The position numbers were made by a program, and so were the translations under genes. Below the pieces are notes generated by a model. It had not been told where the DNA came from and ran no database searches. It saw only the letters and a program-made list of their open reading frames with translations. A DNA stretch of 64,000 nucleotides from the NCBI RefSeq assembly GCF_000208865.1, contig NC_018392.1, positions 1,508,793 through 1,572,792 of the forward strand, read 5' to 3'. This document shows positions 61,763 through 64,000 of this stretch, in pieces; position 1 is the stretch's first letter; every line of letters starts with the position of its first letter. This DNA comes from Neospora caninum Liverpool. Taxonomy: Eukaryota; Apicomplexa; Conoidasida; Eucoccidiorida; Sarcocystidae.

Positions 61763-63036
61763 CGTGTGTGTAGGTACAAACATATCTCTATGGGCACAGC
61801 GAAGCGCTCGCAAACATGGACTCAGATGGACACATGCAAAACATACACCTTTCCTACGCGCACACGCCGGCACTCGTAAATCCTGACACTACAGCCATAT
61901 AAATATATATATGTATATATGTAAATATATATATATATATATGTGCGTATGTAGAGTTTCCCTTTCTGGGTCCATGTCTGCGGAGGACGTTCTTCGTACC
62001 GACTTCCATGATGGGTATGGGATTGAGAGATCCAATGCAGCCGCGCAGGTCAGCATCTTCGCGGGAGAATCCAGCAGCGCCTTTGCGTCTCTTCATCCAC
62101 GTGACAAAGACGGGGCACGACACTCCGCATTCTTTGAGGCGCACGATCGACGCGGGGGGCGGCGGCCGCCTCTGGTCGCCCTGAGAGAAGGGAAGCGAAG
62201 GAAAATCACGGGTTGCATGCAGTCGCTGCCTGCGGCAAGCGCGCGCTTCTGTGCTGGGTCAGCTGTCTGTCTCCAGCGTTACCTCGAGGTGGGCGATCAA
62301 GATGTCGAAAGCCCACGCGCACATTTCCTCTTCGGCGCGCAGAACGACGGACCCATCTGTCGCAGCACAAAGAGGGGAAAGAAACAAATCTGCTCGGACC
62401 CGCACCCAGTCACGACAGGGCCGTTCCACGCATACAGCTGTGTGTGCACAGCTGTGTGCCGGGGCATACTGCGAAACTCGCTGCTCGTATTACGGTCCGT
62501 TGTGCCTTTGTGTGTCTATCCGCGCGTAGGTGTGTGAAGAGTAGGGGATAGAGACAGGTGTCTCTTCTCTGCATGTGTGGGAATCGAAGCGCCTGTCTCC
62601 ATGGTCTCGAGCACAGCGGAGAACGCCTTTCCGCAGGTCTAAGTCGCCTCTTTCCACGGGAGAAAACCGGAAGGTGAAAAGAACGGACACAGAGAGTCAC
62701 GAGAGAGAGAGAGGCGCCGCGTGCTGTGTGAGGCTCGTTCCATCGACAGGCGAGAGGGAGAGACGCCTCCCCGCCGCCGAGGAAGCAAGGAAAGAACAGA
62801 AAAAAGGCCTGCGTTTCCGAGGTCGCCGACCTGAGCGGCTACTCGTGAAACGGCACTTGGGATTTTCACGAGACGTAGGGAAGCACACGCTGTCCTGTGC
62901 GCTTACTGGAGACACCTTTGCTCGTCGGCGTCCGCGAAAGGGGTGCTTCCTTCGCTGTGCGCTCCTCGAGCGCATCGTCCTCGTCTCCGTTCTTCCCCGC
63001 GCCTTTTCCCGGCTTCGCCGCCTCGTTTTTCCCCAT
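59316..63036 (-). CDS. AMMECR1-family protein
   Basis: Seven exons: 63036-62907, 62356-62283, 62180-62000, 61423-61317, 60771-60695, 60122-60050, 59480-59316; phases agree; 268 aa, close to the human protein's conserved region plus a charged N-terminal extension of ~45 residues. The start MGKNEAAKPG has context GACAATGG. Landmarks in family order: EMCAWAFDILIAHLE (~55-68), CPVFVTWMKR, DLRGCIGS with the signature LRGCIG at 113-118, DYVITSALRDRRF, VPQLKCHVSLL, LDWTVGLHG, ATYLPEIAQEM, KKAGYTGAVTDE, LTRYQSSQ. Exon 1 could end four codons earlier (AAAG|GTGTCT), but A|GTAAGC is the better donor. Known: the AMMECR1 domain is conserved from archaea to humans, human loss is linked to a developmental syndrome, and its biochemical activity is unsettled; the invariant hexapeptide suggests a catalytic or binding site. 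No targeting signal seen. Confidence 0.92.
61730..61760. repeat. (TA)n microsatellite in AMMECR1 intron 3
   Basis: TA run in the intron 61424-61999. A second set lies at 61898-61942, and another at 60341-60360 in the intron 60123-60694. Confidence 0.9.
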
Positions 63037-64000
63037 TGTCCCGCCGTCCCGAGAGTTCGCTTCTTTGTCGGCTGTTTTCGCGCTGAGAAACAGGACTGCT
63101 TCTTCAACTCTGCAGTCCCTGTTTCAAGGGTTCGAGCGTACTCCTTTCCGCGGTGACGCGCTTCAACTTCGCTATTCGTCCGTTCTCGCTCGCCTTCGCT
63201 CCCTGCACACGGCTCGCCGGAAAGGCATATCTGATGCGAAACGGCGACAAAAAGTGGAGACTGCGAGGGAGCGGGGGGGCGTCTTGAAAACAGCGAGGCT
63301 GCAACGCTCACCAGAGACACTCCGAGGGAAGAAACGGGTGCCCAATCTGCCAAAGCGGAGAACCCGGCTGCCGAGAGAGCGATCGGAAACGAGAAGCGTC
63401 GAAGAAAGGAAGAAGAAGAAGAAAAGGAAGAAGGGGAAGAAGATAGGAAGAAGAAGGCGGAGACGAAAAGGAAGAAGAAGACGGAGACGAAAAGGAAGAA
63501 GAAGGCGGAGACGAAAACTGAGGGCAGAAGTGGGACAAAACGAAGATTGGGAGAAAAGCCTGTGTGGTCCGCAAGCTCAGTTCCCCTATGGGATATGCCC
63601 AAGACGACTTGAGAGGGGAAGGAACGGCAGAGAGGGAGGGAAAGACAAGGCAGAAAGACGAAAAGAGAGCAAACAGCGAAGCGGAAGGCCTGAGTCTTGA
63701 ACGCCGAGACAGACGAGAGACCGCCGGCTCGTAGCCCCCTCTTGGGTCGGTTCCCGGAAACCCAAAGTGAAGATGCACGGAACTCTGAAAGGCGACACTG
63801 GCCGCCCCAGGAAAAGCCGACAGGCTCCTCGTTCCTCTCTCCTCCTGTCTCTCTGTCCCTCGACTTGCTTGTCTCTCATCCCTCTCCTCGCATTGCCTCC
63901 GAGGCTATTTTAAGGCGCGAGAGAATGCCGACGCGCTGGGTGCAACGCGAACGGAGCCGGGGACAAAGTGGAAAGAGAGAGACATGCAAAGGACACAAGA
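63037..64000. promoter_or_regulatory. Upstream region of the AMMECR1-family gene
   Basis: Should contain the 5' UTR and promoter of the gene starting at 63036. It is GC-rich with a purine block at 63402-63530. No exon of another gene could be supported up to the window edge. Confidence 0.5.
63402..63530 (+). repeat. Purine-rich tandem repeat
   Basis: About 130 bp of AAG/GAA-rich sequence, with three to four approximate copies of a ~30-bp unit containing ggaagaagaaggcggagacg. It lies 370-490 bp upstream of the AMMECR1 start codon. Confidence 0.85.

Noticed and set aside
1..64000. tRNA, rRNA, transposon, CRISPR and prokaryotic promoter signals
   Set aside because: I looked for tRNA B-box-like motifs, terminal inverted repeats, reverse transcriptase or transposase motifs and spaced direct repeats. 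None was convincing, and the gene structure is eukaryotic throughout.

Overview
The window looks like nuclear DNA of a cyst-forming coccidian (Apicomplexa; Toxoplasma/Hammondia/Neospora type). The grounds are long GC-rich genes cut by many GT-AG introns, frequent GCATGC palindromes, (TA)n microsatellites confined to introns and spacers, and a bacterial-type glutamyl-tRNA synthetase with an N-terminal signal sequence, as expected for an apicoplast protein. I cannot settle the genus from the sequence alone. All exon borders below were read by eye from splice signals, codon phase and family conservation.

Layout, left to right. (1) 1-12887, minus: a giant chromatin-reader-type protein of at least 3993 residues with two PHD-zinc-knuckle-PHD (PZP) modules; its C-terminal end runs off the left edge. 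(2) 12888-17425: tandem spacer. (3) 17426-23341, minus: PIG-A, the catalytic GlcNAc transferase of GPI-anchor synthesis, 11 exons, 547 aa. (4) 23342-24521: divergent promoter region with a 22-bp tandem repeat. (5) 24522-32028, plus: a 1315-aa organellar glutamyl-tRNA synthetase, 9 exons. (6) 32029-33987: convergent 3' spacer. (7) 33988-46411, minus: a 1307-aa, 20-exon cyclic-nucleotide phosphodiesterase with six membrane segments and one GC-AG intron. (8) 46412-51793: a long divergent spacer with no gene I can support. (9) 51794-55491, plus: an unrecognised 176-aa gene assembled from 7 small exons, with a possible RRM-like fold. (10) 55492-59315: convergent spacer containing a GC-rich island. 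(11) 59316-63036, minus: an AMMECR1-family protein, 7 exons, 268 aa. (12) 63037-64000: its upstream region.

The genes are not a pathway. They touch chromatin reading, GPI-anchor synthesis in the ER, apicoplast translation, cyclic-nucleotide signalling, possible RNA binding and a conserved protein of poorly known role. The best candidates for something undescribed are the double-PZP giant, the small RRM-like gene, the greatly enlarged synthetase, and the cysteine-rich insertion in PIG-A. No RNA gene, mobile element, CRISPR array or prokaryotic operon was seen.
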